DNA of 64,000 nucleotides from Paenibacillus sp. W2I17 (GTDB lineage Bacteria > Bacillota > Bacilli > Paenibacillales > Paenibacillaceae): contig NZ_JAUSXM010000001.1 in assembly GCF_030815985.1 (NCBI RefSeq), positions 6,386,001 to 6,450,000 of the forward strand. Reading direction: 5' to 3'. Each line of letters opens with the position of its first letter. Position 1 is the stretch's first letter. The notes beneath the pieces were generated by a model. That model had not been told where the DNA came from and did no database searches. It saw only the letters and a list, made by a program, of their open reading frames with translations. Of the stretch, positions 23,974-33,715 are shown piece by piece. The translations under genes were made by a program, and so were the position numbers.

Positions 23974-26900
23974 TTGACAGAGAAAGCATCCCTTTTGCTG
24001 CAGGAACAGGAGAAGAACATCGCCAGGGCTGAGAACGGTGTTCAATCTGAATTAACATACGATGCACGCAGCTTTTTCCTAAACGGAGAGCGTGTATTTC
24101 TGAACAGTGCCACGATCCATTATTTCCGTATGCCGAAGGAGGAATGGCATGAGGTTCTGCTGAAGGCGAAGCTGGCAGGCATGAATTGCATCGACACCTA
24201 CTTTGCGTGGAATGTGCATGAACCGGAAGAAGGACAGTGGTCCTTTGAAGGGGACAACGATTGCGGCGCGTTTCTGGATTTGTGCGCAGAATTGGGCATG
24301 TGGGTTATCGCGCGTCCGGGTCCGTTTATCTGTGCAGAATGGGATTTTGGCGGTTTCCCATACTGGCTTGGTACGAAGGACGGCGTGAAATTCCGGGAAA
24401 ATAATGAGACGTATCTGCACTATGTGAATTTGTATTTTGACCAGCTTGTGCCGATTATTCGGGAGCACCAGTTATCAGCTGGGGGTACGGTCATTCTTGT
24501 GCAGGTGGAGAATGAATACGGGTATCTGATGGATGACGCTGCTGCAAGTGACCATATGAATACGCTGAGAGATGGATTGTTGCAACGTGGCATTGACGCT
24601 ACGCTGATCACTTGCGTTGGCGGGGCGGAAGGCACGATTGAAGGGGCTAATTTCTGGTCAGGTGCTGACGGGCATTATGAGAAACTTCGAGTCAAACAGC
24701 CGGACACCCCGAAGATGGTCACGGAATTCTGGACCGGATGGTTCGAGAATTGGGGAGGGCCTTCGGCCATTCAGAAGACAGCGCCTTTGCTGGAGAGACG
24801 TATCATGGAGATTCTGCGTTCCGGGTATACCGGAATCAGTCACTACATGTTCTATGGTGGCACGAACTTTGGTGGATATGGCGGCAGAACGATGGGTAGC
24901 AGTGATATCTTCATGATTACGTCCTATGACTATGATGCACCCCTGAACGAATATGGACGGGTGACACCGAAATATGCAGTAACCAAGAATTTGTCCTATT
25001 TCGTCCATGCATTCGGGGCTCTTCTGATGGAAACAGAGGAAATTCCAGAAGAACAGATCGTTGTACGTCATCCTGAAGGCATATCTGTACGAGGCAGACA
25101 GGCTGACAACCAAAAGATTTGGTTCTTGGAGAGTCGCAAGGATGAACGGGAGACGATGCACATTACGCTGGAGGAAGGCCGTACTCTTCCCGTATCGCTG
25201 AATCCAGGACAGATTGTTCCGTTGCTGGATCGAGTACAGGTTGCTGAACACGTATACCTGACTGCGGGTACGATGATTACGGGCAATGAAATGATAAACG
25301 GAGAATTGACCCTGTTCATCGTGGCCGATACGGGACAGCGTTCAGTTGTTGAACTGGAAGCCGGGGCACTATACGTCACGGGCAGTACGGTGCAAGTGCT
25401 GGTTGAACATGATTCAGCCAGGAACGTATACCGCTTCGATCTGTTCCATTTCCAAGAGCCGGGAATGATCCAACTGGAAGCAAACGGTACACCGATCCGT
25501 TTCGTCATTCTGGATCAAGAGACGATGAATCGAACATGGCGATTGGAAGCAACAGATCAGAAGGGACTACGTTATGTGATTGGGTTTGATGACGTGGACG
25601 TATTGCCATCTGGTCAGGTCAAGGGTATGATCACTAATCCGGATCGCACAATTACGCTGCTTGGTGACTGGACCGATGGAGAAAGGACGTTCACAGGTCA
25701 CGAGTTTCTCGTCAGTCAGGAGTCCATCGCTGGAATACAGCAGCAGCTTCCATGGACATCGCCAATTGCACCGACGTTATCTGATTCTCCCGAATTGTCA
25801 CGTGTTACGTTAACTGCGAAGCAGCGTCCGGCCAGTGGACAACCGGAAGACTTTTCCCGGTATGGACAAGATTTTGGTTATTTATTGTACGAATGTGATT
25901 TCGAGAGTCCAACCGAAGGGATCACTAACCTCATTTTGCCGGATATCCAGGATACTGCCAGAATCATTGTTAATGGTGTTCAGCAGGCATTAGTGCGTCA
26001 GGTGGGTGCCGCTGGAGTACAGTTGCAGGTGGCCAAAGGGAAGAATACACTTCAGATTCTGGTGCAGCATATGGGCAGATTGAACTTCTCCCCGTATTTG
26101 GGTGAGAGCAAAGGTCTGGCTGGTGCTGTGTATCTGGATGGCAAGGTTCAGGATATTCGTCGGGATTGGCGTATGGAGAGTGGACTTGTGCATCTCGATG
26201 AGGTGAACTCTCTCCAAGAATCTCCACTGCTGAGCAGAAGCTTTACTCTGGATGGCATGGATCGGGCGATTCTTGTGGGTGCCTTGAGCAAAGGTCTTTG
26301 TATTAATGGCATCGAAGTTCCGATGGAAGGATATCAGGATTGGTTTGCCTTCCAGACGTTAGACATATCCTTGTATATCAAGGCCGGAGAGACGAATACA
26401 CTGGAAATGCCGTATAGCCGCTCTTCGCTGAATCGACTGGAACTGATCACATATCCGAGTCAGGGAGAACTGAAGGATTGGCGTATGGCAGGGACGGATG
26501 CATTGCTTCCGCAACAATGGGAGAGCTACGAGGTAGGACAGGAATCGATCCATCCTGGAGCACAGGGGTCAATCCAGCGTGCAGGACAGCCTGGCATCGC
26601 CGCAGGTGGCAATTGTACTGCCAATCTGGTTCCCCACACCACGAATGGATCGGTTAATCGTGCTACATTGAGTGAGAAGTCTCACCCTGTATCCCATCAT
26701 ACTCCAGTCCGAGGATCGTATGGTCAGCCGGTCTGGTACCGCTGGCGTTTCGCGAAGCCTGCGGTTTCGGAGCATCATAAAGTGAACCTGTTGCTTCGCC
26801 TGACCGGGATGAGCAAAGGAACGATTCATCTGAACGGACATCATCTGGGCCGTTACTGGCAGATTGGTCCGCAAGAGGATTACAAGATTCCAGTAGCCTG

Positions 26901-27012
26901 GCTACTGGAAGAGAATGAATTACTTTTGTTCGATGAAGAAGGCAGAACACCAGAACGGGTACGATTCCTGTTGGATGCATTATCCCGTTATCCGTGGGTT
27001 GTGGTGGAATAG
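23974..27012 (+). CDS. GH35 beta-galactosidase, large
   Basis: A 1012-residue GH35 enzyme that removes terminal beta-linked galactose. The barrel is N-terminal: RPGPFICAEWDFGGFPYWL, acid/base Glu in LVQVENEYGYL, nucleophile Glu in MVTEFWTGWFENWGG. The C-terminal 600 residues contain beta-sandwich domains, including a closing jelly-roll with GTIHLNGHHLGRYWQIG and an insert of low-complexity residues near 870-910. No signal peptide is visible, so it is probably cytoplasmic and acts on imported oligosaccharides. TTG at 23974 is preferred because AAGGAGGGG lies six bases ahead; an upstream in-frame ATG is buried in the repeat end. Confidence 0.92.
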   Translation: MTEKASLLLQEQEKNIARAENGVQSELTYDARSFFLNGERVFLNSATIHYFRMPKEEWHEVLLKAKLAGMNCIDTYFAWNVHEPEEGQWSFEGDNDCGAFLDLCAELGMWVIARPGPFICAEWDFGGFPYWLGTKDGVKFRENNETYLHYVNLYFDQLVPIIREHQLSAGGTVILVQVENEYGYLMDDAAASDHMNTLRDGLLQRGIDATLITCVGGAEGTIEGANFWSGADGHYEKLRVKQPDTPKMVTEFWTGWFENWGGPSAIQKTAPLLERRIMEILRSGYTGISHYMFYGGTNFGGYGGRTMGSSDIFMITSYDYDAPLNEYGRVTPKYAVTKNLSYFVHAFGALLMETEEIPEEQIVVRHPEGISVRGRQADNQKIWFLESRKDERETMHITLEEGRTLPVSLNPGQIVPLLDRVQVAEHVYLTAGTMITGNEMINGELTLFIVADTGQRSVVELEAGALYVTGSTVQVLVEHDSARNVYRFDLFHFQEPGMIQLEANGTPIRFVILDQETMNRTWRLEATDQKGLRYVIGFDDVDVLPSGQVKGMITNPDRTITLLGDWTDGERTFTGHEFLVSQESIAGIQQQLPWTSPIAPTLSDSPELSRVTLTAKQRPASGQPEDFSRYGQDFGYLLYECDFESPTEGITNLILPDIQDTARIIVNGVQQALVRQVGAAGVQLQVAKGKNTLQILVQHMGRLNFSPYLGESKGLAGAVYLDGKVQDIRRDWRMESGLVHLDEVNSLQESPLLSRSFTLDGMDRAILVGALSKGLCINGIEVPMEGYQDWFAFQTLDISLYIKAGETNTLEMPYSRSSLNRLELITYPSQGELKDWRMAGTDALLPQQWESYEVGQESIHPGAQGSIQRAGQPGIAAGGNCTANLVPHTTNGSVNRATLSEKSHPVSHHTPVRGSYGQPVWYRWRFAKPAVSEHHKVNLLLRLTGMSKGTIHLNGHHLGRYWQIGPQEDYKIPVAWLLEENELLLFDEEGRTPERVRFLLDALSRYPWVVVE

Positions 27013-27456
27013 TTCGTGTATTGATCGTTAGCTGTCTTACCGATCCAACTATGGTTGAGAACAAGAACTGGATCGAGATAGTTCGAGTTGGACGCAGCAT
27101 TTCACCTTTTACCACAGTCACACTACCTCATTTTCTTAGTCAAATAACTCGAGCTTGTGAATCTTTCGGATTCAGTTTTGCGGAGTGAATTAGGCTAAGG
27201 GAATGGGGGGAACTGTGGTGACCAGGTCGGGTACAATGAACTAAGGTAACACTTGTAACTTTATTAATTGTAACCGTTTACATATATAAAAAGTGTTCAT
27301 CCATGATCTGTGAAGGGAGTGATGCTTCATGTAAATGGAATTTGAACAGGTGGTCGTGAGGTGTTGCTCATCAGGGGCAGTCCCAGGTACGCTTTGTCTT
27401 TGGTAATACAGTGAGGTATTCCTCTGTTCATCACTCATGAATAAGGAGATGACCCA
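27013..27456 (+). other. 444-base non-coding stretch between GH35 and GH43 genes
   Basis: No supported gene. It holds a perfect cre site at 27269-27282 and an AT-rich stretch (ACATATATAAAA) just after it that may contain the -10. About 170 bases of untranslated leader follow, in which a hairpin (TGAGGTATTCCTC, about 27411-27423) and AAGGAGATG before the GH43 start are the only landmarks. This suggests a separate promoter for GH43. Confidence 0.5.
27269..27282 (+). promoter_or_regulatory. Perfect cre (CcpA) site
   Basis: TGTAACCGTTTACA fits TGWAANCGNTNWCA at every position and is itself a near-perfect palindrome. It lies 175 bases before the GH43 start. Confidence 0.75.
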
Positions 27457-28797
27457 ATGTTGACGAAGAAGGAAGAGGGAATAGGAGCAGGAAAGTCCAA
27501 TGGTTTCAAGGCCGGAAAGATTCTGCTGCTTGGAACATTACTTCTATTAACGATGTTATTCCCCAATACAGCCAGAGCAGCGACAAGTGTATATACGATA
27601 TCAGCCTTTACGAACACAAGTGAGTCCAATATGTATATCTACGAATCCTATAATGCGACCCACTATGGTTTGCTAAAAGGGCCAGCCTATACACCTCCGG
27701 CCGATCTGATCCGCGATCCCAGCATCATGAAGCACACAGATGGTCTATATTACGTTGTCTACACCACGAACTGGTCGGGTAACACCATCGGCATTGCCTC
27801 CAGCCCGGATAAGGTAAACTGGACATTTGTCCGTAACATTACATTATCCACACCTACCACAATTGCACACACCTGGGCACCAGAATGGTTCAAAGACAGC
27901 AACGGCAGTCTGAACATTATCGTGTCCCTCTCACCAGGCAACTATCAGAATTTCAAACCTTATGTACTCACAGCTTCAGGTAGCAATCTAACATCTACCT
28001 CATGGTCTGCACCTACTGAACTGGCAGGCATTGCTCCCAATTATATCGACACTTTTATCGTGAAGACAGGCTCAACCTATCATGCTTTTACCAAGAACGA
28101 GACCACCAAATACATTGAATATGCGACATCCAACTCGCTAACGGGTCCTTATACCTTTAAAGGCACAGGGGATTGGGCAGGTTGGGGTTCTTGGGTGGAA
28201 GGTCCGGCGCTTGTTCAGTTGGATAATGGTTCATGGCGAATCTACTTTGACGGCTATGCAACACAAAAATATTATTACAGCGACTCTGCTGACAACTTCC
28301 AGACTTGGGGTGCCAAACAAGAGATTGCAGGTCTTACCGGACTCGTCCGGCATATGACCGTATTGAAAGAGTCCGGGCAACCGGGAGATATCCGCAAGCT
28401 GGAGTCATTCAATGTACCGGGCAGCTTCATTCGTCACTATAACTATCAAGCACGGATTGATGCCAATGTCAGTCCGGAGGAGGATGCACAATTCCGTATC
28501 GTTCCCGGGCTGTCGAATGCAACAGGCATTTCGTTTGAGTCCATGAATTATCCGGGTTATTTCCTGCGCAATAATAATGGCAGCATCAAACTCGTGAAAA
28601 ATGACGGCAGCACTACGTTCCGAAATGACGCCACGTTCAAACGTGTAAATGGACTTGCTAACGCTAGTTGGACATCGTATGCCTCGTTTAGTAACCCGAA
28701 CCTGTATCTGAGACATTATAATAATGTGCTGAAACTGGAAGCTGTCGTTACCGCACTCGATAAGTCAGACGCGACTTTCCGCGAGGTTGCACAATAA
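27457..28797 (+). CDS. GH43 arabinofuranosidase with CBM42 (AbfB)
   Basis: A 446-residue secreted enzyme. A signal peptide of about 39 residues ends at ARA-ATS. The five-bladed GH43 domain shows the base Asp in LIRDPSIMKHTDGLYYVVYT, the pKa-modulating Asp in NYIDTFIVK and the acid Glu in WVEGPALVQLD. The C-terminal 135 residues form an AbfB/CBM42 trefoil (FIRHYNYQARID, YFLRNNNGSIKL, LYLRHYNNVLKLE) that binds arabinofuranose side chains. The pairing is that of subfamily-26-like exo-1,5-alpha-L-arabinofuranosidases. In this locus it would strip arabinose from arabinogalactan. AAGGAGATG precedes the ATG. Confidence 0.88.
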   Translation: MLTKKEEGIGAGKSNGFKAGKILLLGTLLLLTMLFPNTARAATSVYTISAFTNTSESNMYIYESYNATHYGLLKGPAYTPPADLIRDPSIMKHTDGLYYVVYTTNWSGNTIGIASSPDKVNWTFVRNITLSTPTTIAHTWAPEWFKDSNGSLNIIVSLSPGNYQNFKPYVLTASGSNLTSTSWSAPTELAGIAPNYIDTFIVKTGSTYHAFTKNETTKYIEYATSNSLTGPYTFKGTGDWAGWGSWVEGPALVQLDNGSWRIYFDGYATQKYYYSDSADNFQTWGAKQEIAGLTGLVRHMTVLKESGQPGDIRKLESFNVPGSFIRHYNYQARIDANVSPEEDAQFRIVPGLSNATGISFESMNYPGYFLRNNNGSIKLVKNDGSTTFRNDATFKRVNGLANASWTSYASFSNPNLYLRHYNNVLKLEAVVTALDKSDATFREVAQ

Positions 28798-28816
28798 TAG
28801 GTGTTTATTTTCTAAG

Positions 28817-28976
28817 TTAAACTATACATTTACACGATAACGGAGAGGTCAGAAATAACTTGAAGAAGCGAAGCGTGCGCGTTTATCCCCGGATTTTCCC
28901 CTTTTTAAGAATAATTAAAAATCTGGGGATAACAGCGATCGGAAAGTTGTTCTGACATCGGAGTGCAAGTGTAAAA
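28817..28976 (+). repeat. 178-bp structured repeat, copy B (shorter)
   Basis: Same order as copy A with a smaller capping loop and a cropped 3' end (GTGTAAAATGAT). The stem has changed on both sides: GTCAGAA (28848-28854) pairs with TTCTGAC (28950-28956), an A-T to T-A swap relative to copy A. It ends 18 bases before the start of the second GH30 gene, overlapping its ribosome-site region. Confidence 0.85.
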
Positions 28977-28994
28977 TGATAAGGAGTGAAGCGG

Positions 28995-30839
28995 ATGAAG
29001 TGGTTAAAACGAATGAGCTCGCTGCTGCTTGCAGGAAGTCTGCTAACAGGCAGTTTGGGACTGGGAACAGAGGTATCTGCTGCGGGAGCCTACACGGCTG
29101 TTGCCGATCCATCGAAGCAATATCAGACGATGGAAGGATGGGGGACATCCCTCGCGTGGTGGGGCAAAGTGGTTGGAGAATATTCCAATCGGGATGAGTA
29201 TGTGGAGAAAATGTTCAACGCGAATACCGGACTGGGGCTGAATATCCTGCGGTACAACATTGGAGGCGGGGATAATCCATCGTCCAATATCCTTGAATAT
29301 CGCAAAGCCGTTCCTGGTTACCAGCCTTCTCCCGGCGTGTATGACTGGAATGCAGATGCAAACCAACGATATATGCTGCAAGCTGCCAAAGCTCAAGGCG
29401 TGAATGTCATCGAAGCTTTTGCGAATTCCGCACCTTACTGGATGACAATCAGTGGTAATGTGTCCGGTTCGGCCAATGGTGGTAACAACCTCAAGCCCGA
29501 TTACTACGATGATTTTGCCGATTACTTAACCGAGGTTGTGAAGCATTTTCGGGATAACTGGGGGATCACATTTGATAGCGTAACTCCGCTGAATGAACCA
29601 ATCTCGACGTGGTGGAAGCAGGGCAATGACCAGGAGGGCATGCACTTTGACCGGGCGGATCAGAACACGATTCTGAGTCAGGTACAAGCTTCGTTGAATG
29701 CAAAGGGCCTGTCCACAAAGCTGAGCGCACCGGAAGAATACAGTATCGATGATACGAATGTGTCGTTCAACAGCTACAGCAATGCCGTTAAATCAGCGAT
29801 CACTCAGATCAACACCCATACGTATGGCGGAAGCAATCGTACTGCTTTGCGCAACATAGCGACGTCTGCGGGCAAACATCTGTGGACCTCGGAATATGGA
29901 GACGGAGATGCAAGCGGACTTACGATGTCACGGACCATCCTCAAGGATATTCGCAATATGGGCGCAAGTGGATGGGTGTATTGGCAAGCCGTGGATAGTG
30001 CAGAAGGATGGGGATTCTTCAAGAACGTGTTGAACAATACACAAACGACCAGTTACACCGTGAACCAAAAATATTATGTCATGGGCAACTACAGCAAATT
30101 TATTCGTCCTGGATACAAGATTATCGGCATGAGTGATGCCAATACCCTTGCAGCCTATGATGCAGCTTCCGGCAAAGTTGTGCTGGTTACAACCAATTCG
30201 GAATCGACGGATACAACGGTAACCTATGATCTCAGTCGTTTTACTAACACAGGCACGTCTGCTCAAGTATACCGGACTTCTTCAACAGAGAAGTTGCAGC
30301 AACTGACCAATATTTCGGTGCAAAACAAAACCTTTACCGCTACGGCCAAGGCCAATTCGGTCACAACCTACGTCATTTCCGGTGCAACTTACAATGGCGG
30401 TACAGGATATGAATCCGGGGCCCTCTACAAATTAATCAATCGCAACAGTGGACTTGCACTTGATGTTAACGGTGCTTCTTCTACGGGTGGGGCAACAATC
30501 ATTCAGTGGAATGATAATGGAGCAGCCAACCAGCAATGGAAGCTGGAGTCGGCAGGTAACGGATATTACAACATTCGCAATGTGGGCAGTGGGCTTTTGC
30601 TGGATGTGAATTCGGGTTCTACACAAGGCGGAGCCGCTCTGATTCAGTGGCAGGATAACGGGGGCAACAATCAGCAATGGCTGCCAATTGATGTGGGAGG
30701 ATATGTGGTACTTGCGAATCGAAACAGTGGCCTGACGGTTGACATCAATCAAGGTTCTCTGACCGCAGGTGCCTCCACGATTCAGTGGGCCGACAATGGC
30801 GGAGCCAATCAGCAATGGAGCCTCGTCAAAGTTAATTAG
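28995..30839 (+). CDS. Secreted GH30 glycosidase with ricin-type CBM13
   Basis: A 614-residue enzyme. A signal peptide of about 32 residues (LLLAGSLLTGSLGLGTEVSA) is followed by a GH30 domain (EGWGTSLAWWGKVVG, acid/base Glu in TPLNEPISTWW, nucleophile Glu in LWTSEYGDG). The last 140 residues are a ricin-B trefoil with three QQW repeats, a galactose-type carbohydrate-binding module. It is about as close to the first GH30 as paralogues usually are and carries the same galactanase-like signature. It is probably the released form that attacks polymeric galactan. ATG at 28995 follows AAGGAG; an upstream in-frame GTG is less likely. Confidence 0.9.
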   Translation: MKWLKRMSSLLLAGSLLTGSLGLGTEVSAAGAYTAVADPSKQYQTMEGWGTSLAWWGKVVGEYSNRDEYVEKMFNANTGLGLNILRYNIGGGDNPSSNILEYRKAVPGYQPSPGVYDWNADANQRYMLQAAKAQGVNVIEAFANSAPYWMTISGNVSGSANGGNNLKPDYYDDFADYLTEVVKHFRDNWGITFDSVTPLNEPISTWWKQGNDQEGMHFDRADQNTILSQVQASLNAKGLSTKLSAPEEYSIDDTNVSFNSYSNAVKSAITQINTHTYGGSNRTALRNIATSAGKHLWTSEYGDGDASGLTMSRTILKDIRNMGASGWVYWQAVDSAEGWGFFKNVLNNTQTTSYTVNQKYYVMGNYSKFIRPGYKIIGMSDANTLAAYDAASGKVVLVTTNSESTDTTVTYDLSRFTNTGTSAQVYRTSSTEKLQQLTNISVQNKTFTATAKANSVTTYVISGATYNGGTGYESGALYKLINRNSGLALDVNGASSTGGATIIQWNDNGAANQQWKLESAGNGYYNIRNVGSGLLLDVNSGSTQGGAALIQWQDNGGNNQQWLPIDVGGYVVLANRNSGLTVDINQGSLTAGASTIQWADNGGANQQWSLVKVN

Positions 30840-30887
30840 TGTGAGTACGCATGAATTAAACGTTATTACGTGTCCTTTTTTCTTGGA

Positions 30888-30915
30888 GGTGCAGTGCTCT
30901 AAGCAACACTGCACC
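30888..30915. other. Nine-base-pair hairpin between convergent genes
   Basis: GGTGCAGTG (30888-30896) pairs with CACTGCACC (30907-30915). There is no T run on either side of the right orientation, so terminator function is uncertain, but it lies between the convergent GH30 and oxidase genes. Confidence 0.4.
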
Positions 30916-30969
30916 CTCAAGGAAATTAGCTATTTTAGACATACATATATTCATCCACCCGGCTGGTAC

Positions 30970-32106
30970 TTAACGAAAACGGGATAGGGCGAACCTGCTA
31001 ATATCCTGATCCGTGTGCCCCGTTTGCACCAAGTCGGATAGAATCTGCCCAATGGCACTTGCAAACTTGAAGCCATGACCGGAGAAACCGCCTGCGAGCC
31101 ACACACGTTCATGGGCAGGGTGTCGGTCGATAATAAAATCTTCATCCGAAGTGAATTCATACTTGCACACACTACCACGTTTCAATTCTCCAGCTGCCTG
31201 AGGCATATGAAGTTCGAGCAGCCTGCGCAGATCCCCCTCGTCCGTTTCTTCCGTACCAAAAGGAGCCATTGTACTTCCTGGTGTCCACACCTGACCCGTA
31301 TCATGACGACCCATCTTCAGACCTGATCCGCCAATGCTTGGAAATCCATAATATGTACCTTCTTTTCCCGCCAGTGTAAAACCGGGGAAGTGTGCCTCGC
31401 CGTACAAAGCTTCTGGTGCATCAAACCATCCAACCGTTTTACGCACTGCCTGAATGGGGAGATCCACGAAAGGTTTTAATGTCTGAAACCAGGCGCCAGC
31501 GCTCAGGATGATTTGATTCGCGTGGTATGTCTCACCACCTGAAGTCTGAACTGCAACGGAATGTGGTCCGTATTCGATATGCTCCACAAGCGTGTGCGTT
31601 AACAAGGTGGCACCGTGAGTCTCGGCTGCTTTGCGGAAGGCACGAATAGAGGGTTCACTATACAGATAACCCGCATCAGGCTCATACATGCCCTCGTAAT
31701 GTTCAGGTACTGTAATACCTGGCCAGCGTTTCATCACCTCGGCTGCGTGCAATGTTTCATACCGAATGCCTGCATCATCTGCATGGCTCAATCGGTTGTG
31801 GAAGGAATGAATATCCGGATCAACCACATTTATTACACCGGAAGGAATAAATAGTTGGTCTCCGGTCGTTTCCTCCAGCTCGTGCCATAACTTCTGTGCA
31901 AGTAATGCCATGGCAATATAGTCAGGCCCACCACTGTACACATGGCGCATCAGTCTGCTATCCCCGTGATGACTTCCTTCCGTATGCGGAGGATCAAAGG
32001 CATCAATTAGTAAAGTTTTGCATCCACTGCGCGATAGATAATAACCTGCACTCATACCCATGGAGCCGGCTCCAACGATAATAACGTCATATGATTGTGT
32101 GATAAT
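30970..32106 (-). CDS. FAD-dependent amine oxidase (MTOX/sarcosine oxidase type) with ATT start
   Basis: A protein of about 378 residues resembling N-methyl-tryptophan/sarcosine oxidases, which oxidise secondary amino acids and release hydrogen peroxide. The N-terminal FAD motif is DVIIVGAGSMGMSAGYYLS, followed by GSHHGDSRLMRHVY and, near the end, WLAGGFSGHGFKFA with the covalent-flavin Cys in GSVCKYEF. The first in-frame ATG lies inside the FAD motif and would destroy it. The frame extends to ATT at 32106-32104, seven bases after AGGAGAGG, and no ATG/GTG/TTG is available. The start is therefore ATT, a very rare initiator, or a mutated ATG. Confidence 0.85.
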   Translation of the reverse strand: MITQSYDVIIVGAGSMGMSAGYYLSRSGCKTLLIDAFDPPHTEGSHHGDSRLMRHVYSGGPDYIAMALLAQKLWHELEETTGDQLFIPSGVINVVDPDIHSFHNRLSHADDAGIRYETLHAAEVMKRWPGITVPEHYEGMYEPDAGYLYSEPSIRAFRKAAETHGATLLTHTLVEHIEYGPHSVAVQTSGGETYHANQIILSAGAWFQTLKPFVDLPIQAVRKTVGWFDAPEALYGEAHFPGFTLAGKEGTYYGFPSIGGSGLKMGRHDTGQVWTPGSTMAPFGTEETDEGDLRRLLELHMPQAAGELKRGSVCKYEFTSDEDFIIDRHPAHERVWLAGGFSGHGFKFASAIGQILSDLVQTGHTDQDISRFALSRFR

Positions 32107-32234
32107 AGCACGTCCTCTCCTATGTAAACTTTTCTACAGTAATGCCTTAATAGAACATATTAATAGTAAAAGCTTGATGAAGGCAAGTGTAGTAAAATGG
32201 ACTTCTACAATGAATGTTGCAAAGGAGACCTCGC

Positions 32235-32791
32235 ATGAGTGAACAATTTAGGTTTGATCTATTTCCATTAATTCAGACAGAACGATTCATCCTCCGGTCG
32301 GCAGAGGCTGGGGACAGCCATGATCTGTTGGAGTTATATTCGGATGAATCTGTGGTTCAATATATGCCATTCACTCCCTTTGAATCCGTGGAGGATGCAC
32401 AGGGTGAGATGAACTGGTATACGAAGATTTTCAAGGAACACACGGGTTTACGCTGGATGATTGAAGACCGTGAAACTCGTAAAGTGATCGGAACCTGTGG
32501 GTTCCTGAACTATGAAGATGTACATAACCGTGCAGAGATTGGATACGATTTGCGTTCCTCTTTCTGGGGCCGGGTGTTATGACTGAAGTGGCCCGTGCTG
32601 TGTTACATTTTGGATTCACAAGCATGCAACTCAACAAGATCGAAGCAAGGGTTGAACCGGAGAACGAGGCGTCAATTCGTCTGTTACATAAACTTGATTT
32701 TCAACAGGAAGGTGTACTGCGGCAGCATGAGTTTGAGAAAGGCAGATATATTGACCTTGCGGTGTTCTCTAAGTTACGAAGCGAAATATAG
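32235..32791 (+). pseudogene. GNAT acetyltransferase gene with a one-base frameshift
   Basis: The first part (ATG 32235 after AAAGGAGACC, to TGA 32582) reads a RimJ/RimL-type N terminus up to EIGYDLRSSFWGRVL. The second, from ATG 32579 to 32791, continues MTEVARAVLHFGFTSMQLNK, then IEARVEPENEASIRLL. In an intact gene the join would be FWGRG(V/Y)MTEVAR; inserting one G in the CCGGG run at about 32570 restores it. The two halves overlap as ATGA, so reinitiation could still yield two fragments. CoA-binding R-G-x-M is split by the lesion. Could be decay or a sequence error. Confidence 0.75.
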
Positions 32792-32901
32792 GCAAGCTAG
32801 CCCCATAAGGATTCCAATGACTCCATCTCATCCCATATCCGTAAGGCTTGTCCCCCGGAATGAGCCCATGCTATATTGGAGAGATGTGAGGAGATGAGGA
32901 T

Positions 32902-33657
32902 ATGAAGCTGGTGTCCTGGAATGTGAATGGCTTAAGGGCATGTGTGACCAAAGGATTCATGGATTATTATCAGGAGAGTCAGGCAGATATCTTCTGCCTT
33001 CAGGAGACCAAATTACAAGCCGGACAGATTGAGATGGACCTGGGGGAAGATGTTTATCAATATTGGAATTATGCGATCAAAAAAGGTTATTCCGGTACGG
33101 CTGTATTTAGCCGAATCAAGCCTTTATCCGTTCGTTACGGGATGGAGGAGGACAGTGAGCCGGAAGGACGGATGATTACACTGGAGTATGATGAGTTTTA
33201 TCTGGTGAACGTCTATACCCCTAACGCGAAGCGGGATCTGACCCGGCTGCCTTACCGTCTGGAATGGGAGGATCGATTCCGGGGCTACATTCTGCAACTG
33301 GAGCAGACCAAGCCGGTTATCGTCTGTGGTGACCTGAATGTGGCTCATCAGGAGATTGATCTGAAGAATCCAAAGCCGAATCTGGGCAACTCGGGATTTA
33401 CGCTTGAAGAGCGTGGCAAGATGACTGATTTGCTTGCTTCTGGTTATGTAGACAGCTTCCGCCATCTGTACCCGGATCGTACGGATGTATACAGCTGGTG
33501 GTCTTATATGCCAAAGGTTAGAGAACGGAACGTGGGCTGGCGCATTGATTATTTTCTCGTATCCAATCAATTGGCACCTAAGGTGGCAGATGCACATATC
33601 GACTGCCATGTGATGGGCAGTGATCATTGCCCGGTGGGTCTTACTTTGCAACTATAG
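32902..33657 (+). CDS. exoA: Exodeoxyribonuclease III (AP endonuclease)
   Basis: A 251-residue EEP-family nuclease for base-excision repair, cutting at abasic sites and from 3' ends. Visible: MKLVSWNVNGLRA with the metal-binding Asn, FCLQETKL with the metal Glu, VYTPNAKR with the Tyr, CGDLNVAHQEIDL with catalytic Asp and Asn, the MPKVRERNVGWRIDYFLVS core and the terminal SDHCPVGL with Asp-His. Length fits B. subtilis ExoA. A terminator follows at 33716. Confidence 0.95.
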   Translation: MKLVSWNVNGLRACVTKGFMDYYQESQADIFCLQETKLQAGQIEMDLGEDVYQYWNYAIKKGYSGTAVFSRIKPLSVRYGMEEDSEPEGRMITLEYDEFYLVNVYTPNAKRDLTRLPYRLEWEDRFRGYILQLEQTKPVIVCGDLNVAHQEIDLKNPKPNLGNSGFTLEERGKMTDLLASGYVDSFRHLYPDRTDVYSWWSYMPKVRERNVGWRIDYFLVSNQLAPKVADAHIDCHVMGSDHCPVGLTLQL

Positions 33658-33715
33658 GTAAAAGGATCATCGTGAGATAGATTGAGGTAAGAGTTTTAGA
33701 ATACAAATATAGATG

